A DNA stretch of 64,000 bases, taken from positions 41,636 through 105,635 of the forward strand of contig NZ_CABUOL010000010.1 in the NCBI RefSeq assembly GCF_902493215.1, read 5' to 3'. The translations under genes were made by a program, and so were the position numbers. Origin of the DNA: an uncultured Mediterranea sp. (lineage in GTDB: Bacteria; Bacteroidota; Bacteroidia; Bacteroidales; Bacteroidaceae). The notes under the pieces were generated by a model, which was not told where the DNA came from, did no database searches, and saw only the letters and a program-made list of their open reading frames with translations. Of the stretch, positions 16,081 through 25,023 are shown piece by piece. Within the stretch, counting starts at the first letter, position 1, and each line of letters begins with the position of its first letter.

Positions 16081-17541
16081 ATGGACAACAATAAATTGGA
16101 TATAAAGGCCTTTCTGGACAAGGATGAACAGAAAGACTTGCTTCGCTTTCTGACGGCAGGGTCGGTGGACGACGGTAAGTCCACCCTGATAGGACGCCTG
16201 TTGTTCGATAGCAAGAAATTGTATGAAGACCAGCTGGACGCCTTGGAGCGCGACAGCAAGCGTATGGGTAACGCCGGCGATCACATCGACTACGCCCTTC
16301 TGCTGGACGGATTGAAAGCCGAACGCGAGCAGGGTATCACCATCGACGTGGCCTACCGCTACTTCTCGACCAACAACCGCAAGTTCATCATTGCCGACAC
16401 GCCGGGGCACGAGCAATATACGCGCAACATGATTACGGGCGGCTCGACGGCCAACCTGGCCATTATCCTCGTGGATGCACGTACGGGTGTCATCACCCAG
16501 ACGCGTAGACACACCTTCCTGGTATCTCTGCTGGGTATCAAGCACGTCGTTTTGGCCGTGAACAAGATGGACTTGGTGGATTTCTCCGAGGAGCGTTTTA
16601 ACGAGATTGTATCCGTTTACAAGGAATTTGTCGCTCCGTTGGGCATCCCCGATGTGACTTGCATCCCCTTGTCTGCACTCGACGGCGACAACGTGGTGAC
16701 CAAGTCGGAGCGTACACCTTGGTATAAAGGTACGTCGCTGCTCGACTTTCTGGAGACCGTCCACATTGACAACGACCACAACTTCAACGACTTCCGCTTC
16801 CCCGTCCAATACGTACTTCGCCCCAACCTCGACTTCCGTGGTTTCTGTGGCAAGGTCGCTTCGGGCGTCATCCGCAAAGGCGATGAAGTGATGGCATTGC
16901 CTTCACGCAAGAAGTCGCGCATCAAGAGCATCGTGACCTACGACGGTGAGTTGGATTATGCCTTCCCGCCCCAGTCGGTAACGCTGACTTTGGAAGACGA
17001 GATTGACGTGTCCAGAGGCGAGATGCTGGTACATCCCGACAACCTGCCGATGGAAGACCGCAACTTCGAGGCCATGCTCGTGTGGATGGACGAGGAGCCG
17101 ATGGACGCCAACAAGTCCTTCTTCATCAAGCAAACTACCAACTTGAGCCGTACGCATATCGACACCATCAAGTACAAGGTGGATGTCAACACCATGGAGC
17201 ACCTCTCTTTGGAGAATGGCAAGCTGACGCGGGAGACACTCCCCATGCAGCTCAACCAGATTGCTCGCGTGGTATTCACCACGGCCAAGGAATTGTTCTT
17301 CGACCCTTACAAGCAGAACAAGGCGACGGGTTCGTTCATCCTGATTGACCCTATCACCAACAACACCAGCGCCGTCGGCATGATTATCGACCGCGTGGAG
17401 AGCAAGGATATGCATCAGGGCGAAGAATTGCCCGTGCTCGACCTTGTGAAGCTGGGCATCGCTCCCGAACATTACGAGGCGATAGAGAAGGCCGTGAAGG
17501 AGCTCGAACGCCAGGGGTTGGGCGTGAAAGTGGTGAAATGA
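16081..17541 (+). CDS. cysN: sulfate adenylyltransferase subunit 1 (GTPase)
   Basis: CysN is the EF-Tu-like GTPase subunit that drives APS formation. From ATG at 16081 the product is 486 residues. The P-loop AGSVDDGKST and switch motifs DTPGHEQYTRNM and NKMD are all intact. It ends after the third beta-barrel domain, so it is not a CysNC fusion; APS kinase is the separate cysC. An upstream in-frame TTG (16072) is unlikely. A 22-base dyad array lies between this gene and the sulfotransferase. Confidence 0.95.
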   Translation: MDNNKLDIKAFLDKDEQKDLLRFLTAGSVDDGKSTLIGRLLFDSKKLYEDQLDALERDSKRMGNAGDHIDYALLLDGLKAEREQGITIDVAYRYFSTNNRKFIIADTPGHEQYTRNMITGGSTANLAIILVDARTGVITQTRRHTFLVSLLGIKHVVLAVNKMDLVDFSEERFNEIVSVYKEFVAPLGIPDVTCIPLSALDGDNVVTKSERTPWYKGTSLLDFLETVHIDNDHNFNDFRFPVQYVLRPNLDFRGFCGKVASGVIRKGDEVMALPSRKKSRIKSIVTYDGELDYAFPPQSVTLTLEDEIDVSRGEMLVHPDNLPMEDRNFEAMLVWMDEEPMDANKSFFIKQTTNLSRTHIDTIKYKVDVNTMEHLSLENGKLTRETLPMQLNQIARVVFTTAKELFFDPYKQNKATGSFILIDPITNNTSAVGMIIDRVESKDMHQGEELPVLDLVKLGIAPEHYEAIEKAVKELERQGLGVKVVK

Positions 17542-17575
17542 GGAAAACGCTCCTCCGAGTAGCACAAAATAAAAG

Positions 17576-17641
17576 GATGCTTTCCCTTGGAGAAAAGGCT
17601 GTTTTCTTGTGGAGAAAACATTGCTTTCTCCAAGGCATGGT
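17576..17641. repeat. tandem dyad units (22 bases) after cysN
   Basis: Units start at 17576, 17598 and 17620. The first reads CTTTCCCTTGGAGAAAAG within the unit; the second has perfect arms GTTTTCT and AGAAAAC; the third (CTTTCTCCAAGG) is more degenerate. Period and architecture equal those of the array at 2133-2220 although the sequence differs. Confidence 0.7.
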
Positions 17642-17681
17642 ATCGGAAGTAAAAAACAGAGTGAATATTTGAGAAAAAGAT

Positions 17682-18788
17682 ATGGGTTTATTAGAATTTA
17701 GCAAGCTCCCCATCAATACGCTGGTGGGAGCCGATTGGAAAACCTTCAACCAGATAACCGCCGGCCGCACCATCGACGCTTCCTACAAAGGGAAGTATCG
17801 GCTGACGAAGGCCGTGTGCCGCCTGCTCTCCACGCTGGTGTCGTTGCAGGACAGAAAATACGAAAAACTGCTGGCTGACAAGCCGTTGGAGCATGACCCT
17901 GTGTTCATCTTGGGACATTGGCGGAGTGGTACGACGTTTGTGCACAACGTCTTTTCGTGCGACAAGCACTTCGGCTACAATACCACCTATCAGACCGTTT
18001 TTCCACACCTGATGATGTGGGGGCAGCCCTTCTTCAAGAAGAACATGAGTTGGCTGATGCCCGACAAGCGTCCGACCGACAACATGGAGCTGGCCGTTGA
18101 CCTGCCTCAGGAAGAGGAGTTCGCGCTGGCCAACATGATGCCCTACACCTATTACAACTTCTGGTTCCTGCCCAAGCACATGCAGGAGTATGCCGACAAG
18201 TACCTCCTCTTCGAAGACATTACGGACGAAGAACTGAAGGTGTTCGAGGAAGTCTTTGTGAAACTCATCAAGATATCCTTGTGGAATACGCACGGCACCC
18301 AGTTCTTGAGCAAGAACCCTCCCCACACGGGCCGCGTGAAAGAGCTGGTCAAGATGTTCCCCAACGCCAAGTTTATCTACCTGATGCGCAATCCCTATAC
18401 GGTGTTCGAGAGTACGCGCAGCTTCTTCACCAATACCATCCAGCCCTTGAAGCTTCAGGACATCAGCAACGAAGAGCTGGAAAAGAACATCCTTTCCATC
18501 TACGCCAAGTTGTATCACAAGTACGAGGCCGACAAGAGTTGTATCCCTGCCGGCAACCTGATTGAGGTGAAGTTCGAGGACTTCGAGGCCGACGCTATGG
18601 GTATGACGGAGCATATTTATCAGGCATTGTCCATCCCTGGCTTTGCGGAAGCTCGCGCCGACATCGAGAAATATGTGGGAGGCAAGAAGGGATACAAGAA
18701 GAACAAGTACAAGTATGATGACCGCACGGTGCACTTGGTTCAGGAGAACTGGGGCTTTGCATTGGAGCAGTGGAAATATGAGTTATAA
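17682..18788 (+). CDS. PAPS-dependent sulfotransferase
   Basis: The 368-residue cytoplasmic protein has the two PAPS-binding signatures of sulfotransferases. The 5'-phosphosulfate loop ILGHWRSGTTFVHN is at about 76-89, and the 3'-phosphate motif FIYLMRNPYTVFESTRS at about 231-247 has the Arg236/Ser244 pair. It follows all genes needed to make PAPS. The arrangement matches the Bacteroides thetaiotaomicron cluster whose sulfotransferase has been reported to sulfonate cholesterol and related steroids; that this copy does the same is inference. The acceptor pocket cannot be read from sequence. Confidence 0.9.
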   Translation: MGLLEFSKLPINTLVGADWKTFNQITAGRTIDASYKGKYRLTKAVCRLLSTLVSLQDRKYEKLLADKPLEHDPVFILGHWRSGTTFVHNVFSCDKHFGYNTTYQTVFPHLMMWGQPFFKKNMSWLMPDKRPTDNMELAVDLPQEEEFALANMMPYTYYNFWFLPKHMQEYADKYLLFEDITDEELKVFEEVFVKLIKISLWNTHGTQFLSKNPPHTGRVKELVKMFPNAKFIYLMRNPYTVFESTRSFFTNTIQPLKLQDISNEELEKNILSIYAKLYHKYEADKSCIPAGNLIEVKFEDFEADAMGMTEHIYQALSIPGFAEARADIEKYVGGKKGYKKNKYKYDDRTVHLVQENWGFALEQWKYEL

Positions 18789-18807
18789 ATAGGAAAAAGG
18801 TAAAAAG

Positions 18808-19776
18808 ATGATGTGTAGAAAATTTGTATTATATATGGCGATTGCCATTGCCTCGTTGTGGAGTGGGGTGGCTATGGCCCAGCCTCATGCCGAGCCTATC
18901 GCTTTTGGGGATATGGACCAGTGGGTGGACCGTCAGATTAAGGAATCAGGTATTATCGGTGGAGCTACCAAGCATGTCTATGCCATCGGCCCCACAAAGA
19001 CCATCGTAGGCGACGAACCCTACACCAATATGGGAGGTTCCCCTTGGGCCACTTCCAATGTCATGGCCAAGGTGGCAGGTATCACCAAAACCAACACTTC
19101 TGTATTTCCTGAGAAGAGAGGCGACGGCTACTGTGCCCGTCTTGATACGCGTATGGAGAGTGTCAAGGTCTTCGGTTTGGTGAACATCACGGTGCTTGCG
19201 GCAGGTTCAGTATTCTTGGGCGACGTGCACGAACCTATCAAAGGGACGCAAAACCCGCAGAAAATGTTGAACTCGGGCATCCCTTTCACCAAGAAGCCGG
19301 TAGCTATCCAGTTCGACTACAAGGTCAAGATGTCCGACCGCGAGAAACGTATCCGTGCAACAGGCTTCAGTCGCATAACCGATGTTGATGGAAAAGACTT
19401 CCCTGCCGCCATCCTGTTGTTGCAGAAGCGTTGGGAAGACAAGGACGGCAACATCTATGCCAAGCGTGTAGGTACGATGGTGGTGCGTTATTATGCCACT
19501 ACTCCTGATTGGAAAAACAATGCTACGTACGACATCATGTATGGCGACATTACGGGTAACCCCAACTACAAGGCCCACATGATGCGCCTGCAGGTAGAGG
19601 AGCGTTATGCCATGAACAGCAAGGGTGAAAGCGTACCTATCCATGAGGTGGCATGGGGAACGGAAGACGACGTACCTACCCACATGGTACTTCAGTTTAC
19701 CTCCAGCCACGGAGGTGCCTATATCGGTTCGCCCGGCAATTCGCTTTGGATAGATAATGTGAAACTCATCTACTGA
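18808..19776 (+). CDS. secreted PCMD-domain protein in the sulfonation cluster
   Basis: The 322-residue product has a signal peptide (MAIAIASLWSGVAMA) with no lipobox cysteine. The rest resembles the PCMD (putative carbohydrate metabolism) beta-sandwich: it opens with GDMDQWVDRQ and closes with SLWIDNVKLIY. The same opening and closing motifs occur in the PCMD lipoproteins at 40549-42204 (GSFDNWHQ, LLIDNFELIY) and 43164-44966 (GNMDNWYK, MYIDDLELVY). It is 19 bases after the sulfotransferase, so it is probably co-expressed. Ligand and role are unknown. Confidence 0.75.
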   Translation: MMCRKFVLYMAIAIASLWSGVAMAQPHAEPIAFGDMDQWVDRQIKESGIIGGATKHVYAIGPTKTIVGDEPYTNMGGSPWATSNVMAKVAGITKTNTSVFPEKRGDGYCARLDTRMESVKVFGLVNITVLAAGSVFLGDVHEPIKGTQNPQKMLNSGIPFTKKPVAIQFDYKVKMSDREKRIRATGFSRITDVDGKDFPAAILLLQKRWEDKDGNIYAKRVGTMVVRYYATTPDWKNNATYDIMYGDITGNPNYKAHMMRLQVEERYAMNSKGESVPIHEVAWGTEDDVPTHMVLQFTSSHGGAYIGSPGNSLWIDNVKLIY

Positions 19777-19779
19777 TTG

Positions 19780-19810
19780 TTTGGCAGAAACAATTAAAGT
19801 TGTATTTTTG
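19780..19810 (+). promoter_or_regulatory. ruvX promoter
   Basis: TTTG at 19780-19783 and TATTTTTG at 19803-19810 are separated by exactly 19 bases, a textbook Bacteroidetes promoter. The ATG of ruvX follows at 19820, so the mRNA would have almost no leader. Confidence 0.8.
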
Positions 19811-19819
19811 TGCCCGAAT

Positions 19820-20242
19820 ATGGGAAGACTATTGGCTATAGATTATGGAAAGAAGCGCACGGGGATTGCTGTGACCGATACCCTGCAACTGATAGCGAAC
19901 GGGCTGACGACGGTGCCTACACACGAGTTGCTGGCCTTTATCCTTGACTATGTGTCCAAAGAACCAGTCGAACGTATTCTGGTGGGGCTTCCCAAACAGA
20001 TGAACAACGAGGCTTCGGAGAACATGAAACGTATAGAGCCGTTTGTCCGCTCCTTGCAGAGGAAGTTGCCTGACATGCCGGTGGAGTACGTAGACGAACG
20101 GTTTACATCCGTCCTGGCCCATCGTACCATGCTTGAGGCCGGTCTGAAGAAGAAAGACAGGCAGAACAAGGCGCTGGTCGATGAAATCAGTGCCACCATC
20201 ATCCTGCAGAGTTACCTGGAGAACCGAAGCCTGATGAGATAA
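19820..20242 (+). CDS. ruvX: RuvX/YqgF RNase H-like protein
   Basis: The 140-residue protein is the YqgF/RuvX family, linked to pre-16S rRNA 5' maturation and once called a Holliday junction resolvase. It carries the N-terminal LAIDYGKKRTGIAVTD motif and the VEYVDERFTS motif with the conserved Asp and Glu of the RNase H fold. The frame stays open to a TTG at 19781, but that region is the promoter, so the ATG at 19820 is the start. def follows 40 bases on. Confidence 0.9.
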   Translation: MGRLLAIDYGKKRTGIAVTDTLQLIANGLTTVPTHELLAFILDYVSKEPVERILVGLPKQMNNEASENMKRIEPFVRSLQRKLPDMPVEYVDERFTSVLAHRTMLEAGLKKKDRQNKALVDEISATIILQSYLENRSLMR

Positions 20243-20282
20243 ACTTAGACTGAACAACGTAATATAATAAAGGAATAGAATT

Positions 20283-20837
20283 ATGATTTTACCCATTTAT
20301 ACATACGGGCAACCTGTCTTGAGAAAAGTTGCCGAAGACATTACCCCCGAGTATCCTGAACTGAAAGAACTGATTGCAAATATGTTCGAAACGATGGATC
20401 GTGCGGATGGAGTAGGGTTGGCTGCTCCTCAGATCGGACTTCCTATCCGTGTGGTTGTAATCAATCTGGATGTCTTGTCCGATGACTTGCCCGAATTCAA
20501 GGGATTCCGCAAGGCCTATATCAATCCTCATATCATAGAGGTGTCGGGCCAGGAAGTATCGATGGAAGAAGGCTGCTTGAGTTTGCCTGGCATTCATGAG
20601 AGTGTGAAGCGTGGCGACAAAATCCGTGTGAAGTACATGGACGAGGATTTCAAGGAGTACGAAGAAGAAGTCGAGGGATATCTGGCCCGTGTCATGCAGC
20701 ATGAGTTCGACCATCTGGAGGGAAAAATGTTCATCGACCATTTGTCGGCTTTGCGCAAGCAGATGATTAAAGGAAAACTGAATGCCTTGCTCAAGGGAAA
20801 GGCTCATTGTACATACAAGGTGAAGACCGTGAAATAA
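20283..20837 (+). CDS. def: peptide deformylase
   Basis: Def removes the formyl group from the N-terminal methionine of new proteins. The 184-residue enzyme has all three family motifs: GVGLAAPQIG (43-52), EEGCLSLPG with the metal-ligand cysteine, and HEFDHLEG with the HExxH zinc/iron site. Nothing is unusual in length. It is 40 bases after ruvX and 9 before the TPR protein, in the same direction. Confidence 0.96.
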   Translation: MILPIYTYGQPVLRKVAEDITPEYPELKELIANMFETMDRADGVGLAAPQIGLPIRVVVINLDVLSDDLPEFKGFRKAYINPHIIEVSGQEVSMEEGCLSLPGIHESVKRGDKIRVKYMDEDFKEYEEEVEGYLARVMQHEFDHLEGKMFIDHLSALRKQMIKGKLNALLKGKAHCTYKVKTVK

Positions 20838-20846
20838 GGGTTGAAA

Positions 20847-22889
20847 ATGATAAGGAGATTACTGATAGCTATACTGTTGTGGCCGGCGTGTTTGTGTGCC
20901 CAAATCAATACGGAGCGTGTGATGATGATTGCCCGGAATGCATTGTATTTCGAGGATTATGTACTTTCCATTCAGTATTTCAATCAGGTAATCAGCGCCA
21001 AGCCTTATTTGTACGAACCTTATTTTTTCCGTGGATTGGCCAAAATCAATCTCGACGACTATCAGGGAGCTGAGGCCGATTGTGATGAAGCTATCCGACG
21101 TAACCCTTTTGTGGTCGGTGCCTATCAGATAAGAGGACTGGCTCGTATCCGTCAGAACAATTTTGATGGAGCCATTGAAGACTATCGGGCGGCTTTGAAG
21201 TACGATCCTGAAAATCTGGTCTTGTGGCATAATCTGACCCTTTGCCACATGCAGAAGAAGGACTATACGGCGGCCGAAGACGATCTGGAGAAACTGCTGT
21301 CCATCTCTCCCCGCTATACACGCGCCTATCTGATGAGGGGCGAGGTGAATCTGCAACAGAAAGATACCGTTGGTGCCTTGCGCGATTTTGATAAGGCGCT
21401 GGAACTGGACCGTTATGATGCCGATGCTTGGAGCGCACGCGCGTTGGTGAAACTCCAGTTGAAGGACTATAAGTCGGCCGAAGAAGACTTGAACCAGGCT
21501 ATCCGACTGAGTATCAAGAATGCAGGAAATTACATCAATCGTGCTTTGGCTCGTTTCCACCAGAACAATCTTCGTGGCGCCATGCAAGACTATGATTTGG
21601 CTCTGGATATTGATCCCAATAACTTTATCGGCCATTACAACCGAGGTTTGCTTCGTGCGCAGGTCGGCGACGACAACCGGGCTATTGAAGATTTCGACTT
21701 TGTGCTGAAGATGGAGCCGGACAATATGATGGCTACCTTCAACCGTGGTTTGTTGCGTGCGCAGACAGGAAATTATCAAGGTGCCATTGAAGATTATTCG
21801 AAGGTAATTGAACAGTATCCGAACTTCCTGACTGGATATCACTATCGTGCCGAAGCGCGTCGGAAGATTGGTGACCGAAAGGGAGCCGAACAAGATGAAT
21901 TCAAGTTGATGCAGGCACAGTTGGATCGTCTGAACAACAAGCAGAGTAGCAGTCAGAAGGATCTGGCCGATGCGGGTGACGGCGAAGCTGGCGAGGAAAA
22001 GACGCGTAAGAAGTCGGACAAGAATATGGAAAACTATCGGAAAATCGTGATAGCCGACGATTCAGAGAATACACAACGCTACACGAGTGATTATCGCGGC
22101 CGTGTGCAGGATCGCAATGTGGTAGTCAAGTTGGAGCCTATGTATGCCTTGACTTATTACGAGAAAATCAGCGAGGTGAAGAAAACGGTGCATTTCTACA
22201 AGGCAATCGATGCTTTGAACCTTGCAAAACGCTTGCCAAAGCCTTTGCGGATTACCAATATGGAGGCTCCGCTGACCGAAGAACAGGTGAAATATCACTT
22301 TGCATTGATAGATTCTCATACGTCGGACATTGTAGCTCATCCGCAGGACGCTTTGAAACGCTTTGCCCGTGGTATGGATTTTTATTTGGTGCAGGATTTT
22401 GACAGCTCGATAGAAGACTTTACACAAAGTATTCTTTTGGACGGTGAATTTTTCCCAGCTTATTTCATGCGTGCGTTGGTGCGTTGCAAACAACTCGAAT
22501 ACAAAAAGGCTGAGGCCATGTCAGAGGAAAATTCTTCTTCCACTTCCTTGTCGTCGAACGATGGCCGGAAGGAAGTGAGTGGAGTCGATTATGAGGTGGT
22601 CAAGAAGGATTTGGATAAGGTAATCGAGTTGGTACCCGATTTCGTTTATGGTTACTACAACCGTGGAAATGTCTCGTCGGCCTTGAAAGATTATCGTGCG
22701 GCCCTTGAAGATTATAATAAGGCCCTTGAGTTAGATCCGGAATTTGCGGAAGCTTACTTCAATCGTGGCTTGACACACATCTTCCTGGGGAACAACAAGC
22801 AGGGGATCTTGGATTTGAGTAAGGCAGGCGAATTGGGTATTGTTTCGGCCTATAACATTATCAAGCGTTTTACAGATGTCCGCGAATAA
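20847..22889 (+). CDS. large periplasmic/outer-membrane-associated TPR protein
   Basis: The 680-residue product has a signal peptide (RRLLIAILLWPACLCAQ) and then about nine TPR units up to residue 350 (for example AYLMRGEVNLQQKDTVGALR), a charged central region (SSSQKDLADAG... EEKTRKK), and further TPR units near residues 510-660. It is exported and likely a protein-interaction scaffold. The in-frame TTG at 20841 is a poor start; ATG at 20847 follows the def stop by nine bases. No enzymatic motif is seen. Confidence 0.8.
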   Translation: MIRRLLIAILLWPACLCAQINTERVMMIARNALYFEDYVLSIQYFNQVISAKPYLYEPYFFRGLAKINLDDYQGAEADCDEAIRRNPFVVGAYQIRGLARIRQNNFDGAIEDYRAALKYDPENLVLWHNLTLCHMQKKDYTAAEDDLEKLLSISPRYTRAYLMRGEVNLQQKDTVGALRDFDKALELDRYDADAWSARALVKLQLKDYKSAEEDLNQAIRLSIKNAGNYINRALARFHQNNLRGAMQDYDLALDIDPNNFIGHYNRGLLRAQVGDDNRAIEDFDFVLKMEPDNMMATFNRGLLRAQTGNYQGAIEDYSKVIEQYPNFLTGYHYRAEARRKIGDRKGAEQDEFKLMQAQLDRLNNKQSSSQKDLADAGDGEAGEEKTRKKSDKNMENYRKIVIADDSENTQRYTSDYRGRVQDRNVVVKLEPMYALTYYEKISEVKKTVHFYKAIDALNLAKRLPKPLRITNMEAPLTEEQVKYHFALIDSHTSDIVAHPQDALKRFARGMDFYLVQDFDSSIEDFTQSILLDGEFFPAYFMRALVRCKQLEYKKAEAMSEENSSSTSLSSNDGRKEVSGVDYEVVKKDLDKVIELVPDFVYGYYNRGNVSSALKDYRAALEDYNKALELDPEFAEAYFNRGLTHIFLGNNKQGILDLSKAGELGIVSAYNIIKRFTDVRE

Positions 22890-22928
22890 CATTTTTTGTG
22901 AAATGAGTGATTTTAGAAAATAAATCTT

Positions 22929-22936
22929 TATTTTTG
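22929..22936 (+). promoter_or_regulatory. -7 box of the thrS promoter
   Basis: TATTTTTG lies 27 bases before the thrS ATG. The -33 region is weak (no TTTG at 19-21 bases). It supports the ATG at 22964. Confidence 0.55.
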
Positions 22937-22963
22937 CGTTCAGAATTCGAAATACATAACATT

Positions 22964-24904
22964 ATGATAAAGATAACTTTTCCAGACGGCTCTGTTCGTG
23001 AATATAACGAAGGAGTGACAGGACTGCAAATTGCAGAAAGTATTAGCTCAAGACTGGCTCAAGAAGTCTTGGCTTGTGGTGTGAATGGTGAAACCTATGA
23101 TTTGGGACGCCCCATTCAGCAGGACGCTGATTTCGTCCTTTATAAATGGGAGGATGAGCAGGGTAAACATGCCTTTTGGCATACCAGCGCCCACTTGCTG
23201 GCCGAGGCTTTGCAGGAACTTTATCCAGGTATCCAGTTTGGTATCGGTCCGGCTATTGAGAATGGTTTTTATTACGATGTCGATCCGGGTGAGACTCCGA
23301 TTAAGGAGGCCGATCTTCCCGCTATCGAGAAGAAAATGGCAGAACTGGTAGCCAAGAAAGAGGCTGTTGTTCGTCAGGACATTTCGAAAGCCGATGCCTT
23401 GAAGATGTTTGGTGACCGTGGTGAAACATACAAATGTGAACTGATATCCGAATTGGAGGATGGTCACATTACTACTTATACGCAAGGAGCATTTACGGAT
23501 CTTTGCCGCGGTCCTCATTTGATGACAACTGCTCCTATCAAAGCCATTAAGCTGACTTCTGTTGCCGGCGCTTATTGGCGTGGACAGGAAGACCGCAAGA
23601 TGATGACCCGTATCTATGGTATCACTTTCCCGAAGAAGAAGATGTTGGATGAATATCTTGTGCTGCTGGAAGAAGCCAAGAAACGCGACCATCGTAAAAT
23701 TGGCAAGGAGATGGATTTGTTCATGTTCTCCGATACGGTAGGCAAGGGACTTCCGATGTGGTTGCCGAAGGGTGCCGCATTGCGTATCCGTCTGCAAGAG
23801 TTCTTGCGTCGTATTCAGGCACGTTACGATTATCAGGAAGTGATGTGTCCGCCTATTGGAAATAAGTTGTTATATATCACTTCCGGACACTATGCCAAAT
23901 ATGGTAAAGATTCGTTCCAGCCCATCCATACGCCGGAAGAAGGTGAGGAGTACTTCCTGAAGCCGATGAACTGCCCTCATCACTGTATGATTTACAAGAA
24001 CTCTCCCCGTTCTTATAAAGATCTGCCTTTGCGCTTGGCAGAGTTCGGTACGGTTTGCCGTTACGAACAGAGTGGCGAGCTTCATGGGTTGACTCGTGTC
24101 CGTAGTTTCACGCAAGATGATGCGCATATCTTCTGCCGTCCCGATCAGGTGAAGGATGAATTCCTGCGTGTGATGGACATAATCTCGATTGTGTTCCAGT
24201 CCATGCATTTTGAGAATTTCGAAGCACAGATTTCTTTGCGCGATAAAGTGAACCGCGAAAAGTATATCGGTAGCGATGAAAACTGGGAAAAGGCGGAACA
24301 GGCCATTATCGAGGCTTGTGAAGAAAAGGGGCTGAAAGCTAAAGTTGAGTATGGTGAAGCAGCTTTCTATGGTCCTAAGCTGGACTTTATGGTGAAAGAC
24401 GCTATCGGTCGCCGTTGGCAGTTGGGAACCATCCAAGTAGACTATAACTTGCCCGAACGCTTCCAGCTGGAATATACGGGAGCTGACAACCAGAAGCACC
24501 GTCCGGTAATGATTCATCGTGCGCCGTTCGGTTCTATGGAACGTTTCGTTGCCGTACTTATCGAGCATACAGCCGGTAAATTCCCGTTGTGGCTGACTCC
24601 TGATCAAGTAGCTATCCTGCCTATCAGTGAGAAATTCAATGACTATGCCCAGGAAGTGAAAGACTATCTGAAGAGATACGATGTTCGCGCCATTGTGGAT
24701 GAACGTAACGAAAAGATCGGACGTAAGATTCGTGATAACGAAATGAAACGTATTCCCTATATGCTGATTGTAGGTGAGAAAGAGGCTGAAAACAGAGAAG
24801 TTTCCGTCCGCAAACAAGGCGAAGGCGACCAGGGAACCATGAAATTTGAAGAATTTGCTAAAAAAGTGAACGAAGAAGTTCAAAATATGATAAATAAATG
24901 GTAA
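22964..24904 (+). CDS. thrS: threonyl-tRNA synthetase
   Basis: ThrRS charges tRNA-Thr. The 646-residue class II synthetase has the N-terminal TGS domain (KITFPDGSVREYNEGVTG), the editing domain with HTSAHLLAEAL, the catalytic motif 2 in LTRVRSFTQDDAHIF and motif 3 in HRAPFGSMERFVAVL, then an anticodon-binding domain. The open frame reaches to 22907 but the ATG at 22964 follows a -7 box and matches the family N terminus. infC-rpmI-rplT follows. Confidence 0.97.
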   Translation: MIKITFPDGSVREYNEGVTGLQIAESISSRLAQEVLACGVNGETYDLGRPIQQDADFVLYKWEDEQGKHAFWHTSAHLLAEALQELYPGIQFGIGPAIENGFYYDVDPGETPIKEADLPAIEKKMAELVAKKEAVVRQDISKADALKMFGDRGETYKCELISELEDGHITTYTQGAFTDLCRGPHLMTTAPIKAIKLTSVAGAYWRGQEDRKMMTRIYGITFPKKKMLDEYLVLLEEAKKRDHRKIGKEMDLFMFSDTVGKGLPMWLPKGAALRIRLQEFLRRIQARYDYQEVMCPPIGNKLLYITSGHYAKYGKDSFQPIHTPEEGEEYFLKPMNCPHHCMIYKNSPRSYKDLPLRLAEFGTVCRYEQSGELHGLTRVRSFTQDDAHIFCRPDQVKDEFLRVMDIISIVFQSMHFENFEAQISLRDKVNREKYIGSDENWEKAEQAIIEACEEKGLKAKVEYGEAAFYGPKLDFMVKDAIGRRWQLGTIQVDYNLPERFQLEYTGADNQKHRPVMIHRAPFGSMERFVAVLIEHTAGKFPLWLTPDQVAILPISEKFNDYAQEVKDYLKRYDVRAIVDERNEKIGRKIRDNEMKRIPYMLIVGEKEAENREVSVRKQGEGDQGTMKFEEFAKKVNEEVQNMINKW

Positions 24905-24909
24905 CTTTG
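24902..24909 (+). promoter_or_regulatory. -7 box upstream of infC-rpmI-rplT
   Basis: TAACTTTG overlaps the thrS stop codon and would start a leader of about 105 bases before infC. The leader contains a hairpin (24919-24962). Confidence 0.5.
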
Positions 24910-24918
24910 CGCCCAATT

Positions 24919-24962
24919 GTAAAAGCATAGCATACATACGATGTTCTAAAGACCGCTTTTAC
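24919..24962 (+). promoter_or_regulatory. hairpin in the infC leader
   Basis: GTAAAAGC (24919-24926) and GCTTTTAC (24955-24962) are perfect complements enclosing 28 bases. In other bacteria L20 represses the infC-rpmI-rplT operon by binding structured mRNA, so this leader is a candidate target; no sequence match to known L20 sites was tested. Confidence 0.4.
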
Positions 24963-25023
24963 TTAACAAAAAAATAATTTGGTAGTAATAAACAAGAAAC
25001 AAACTGGAAGTAAACGTTATTTA

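Noticed and set aside
15110..16081. A 323-codon minus-strand frame opposite cysD
   Set aside because: It mirrors cysD almost end to end and has no homology; a shadow of codon bias.
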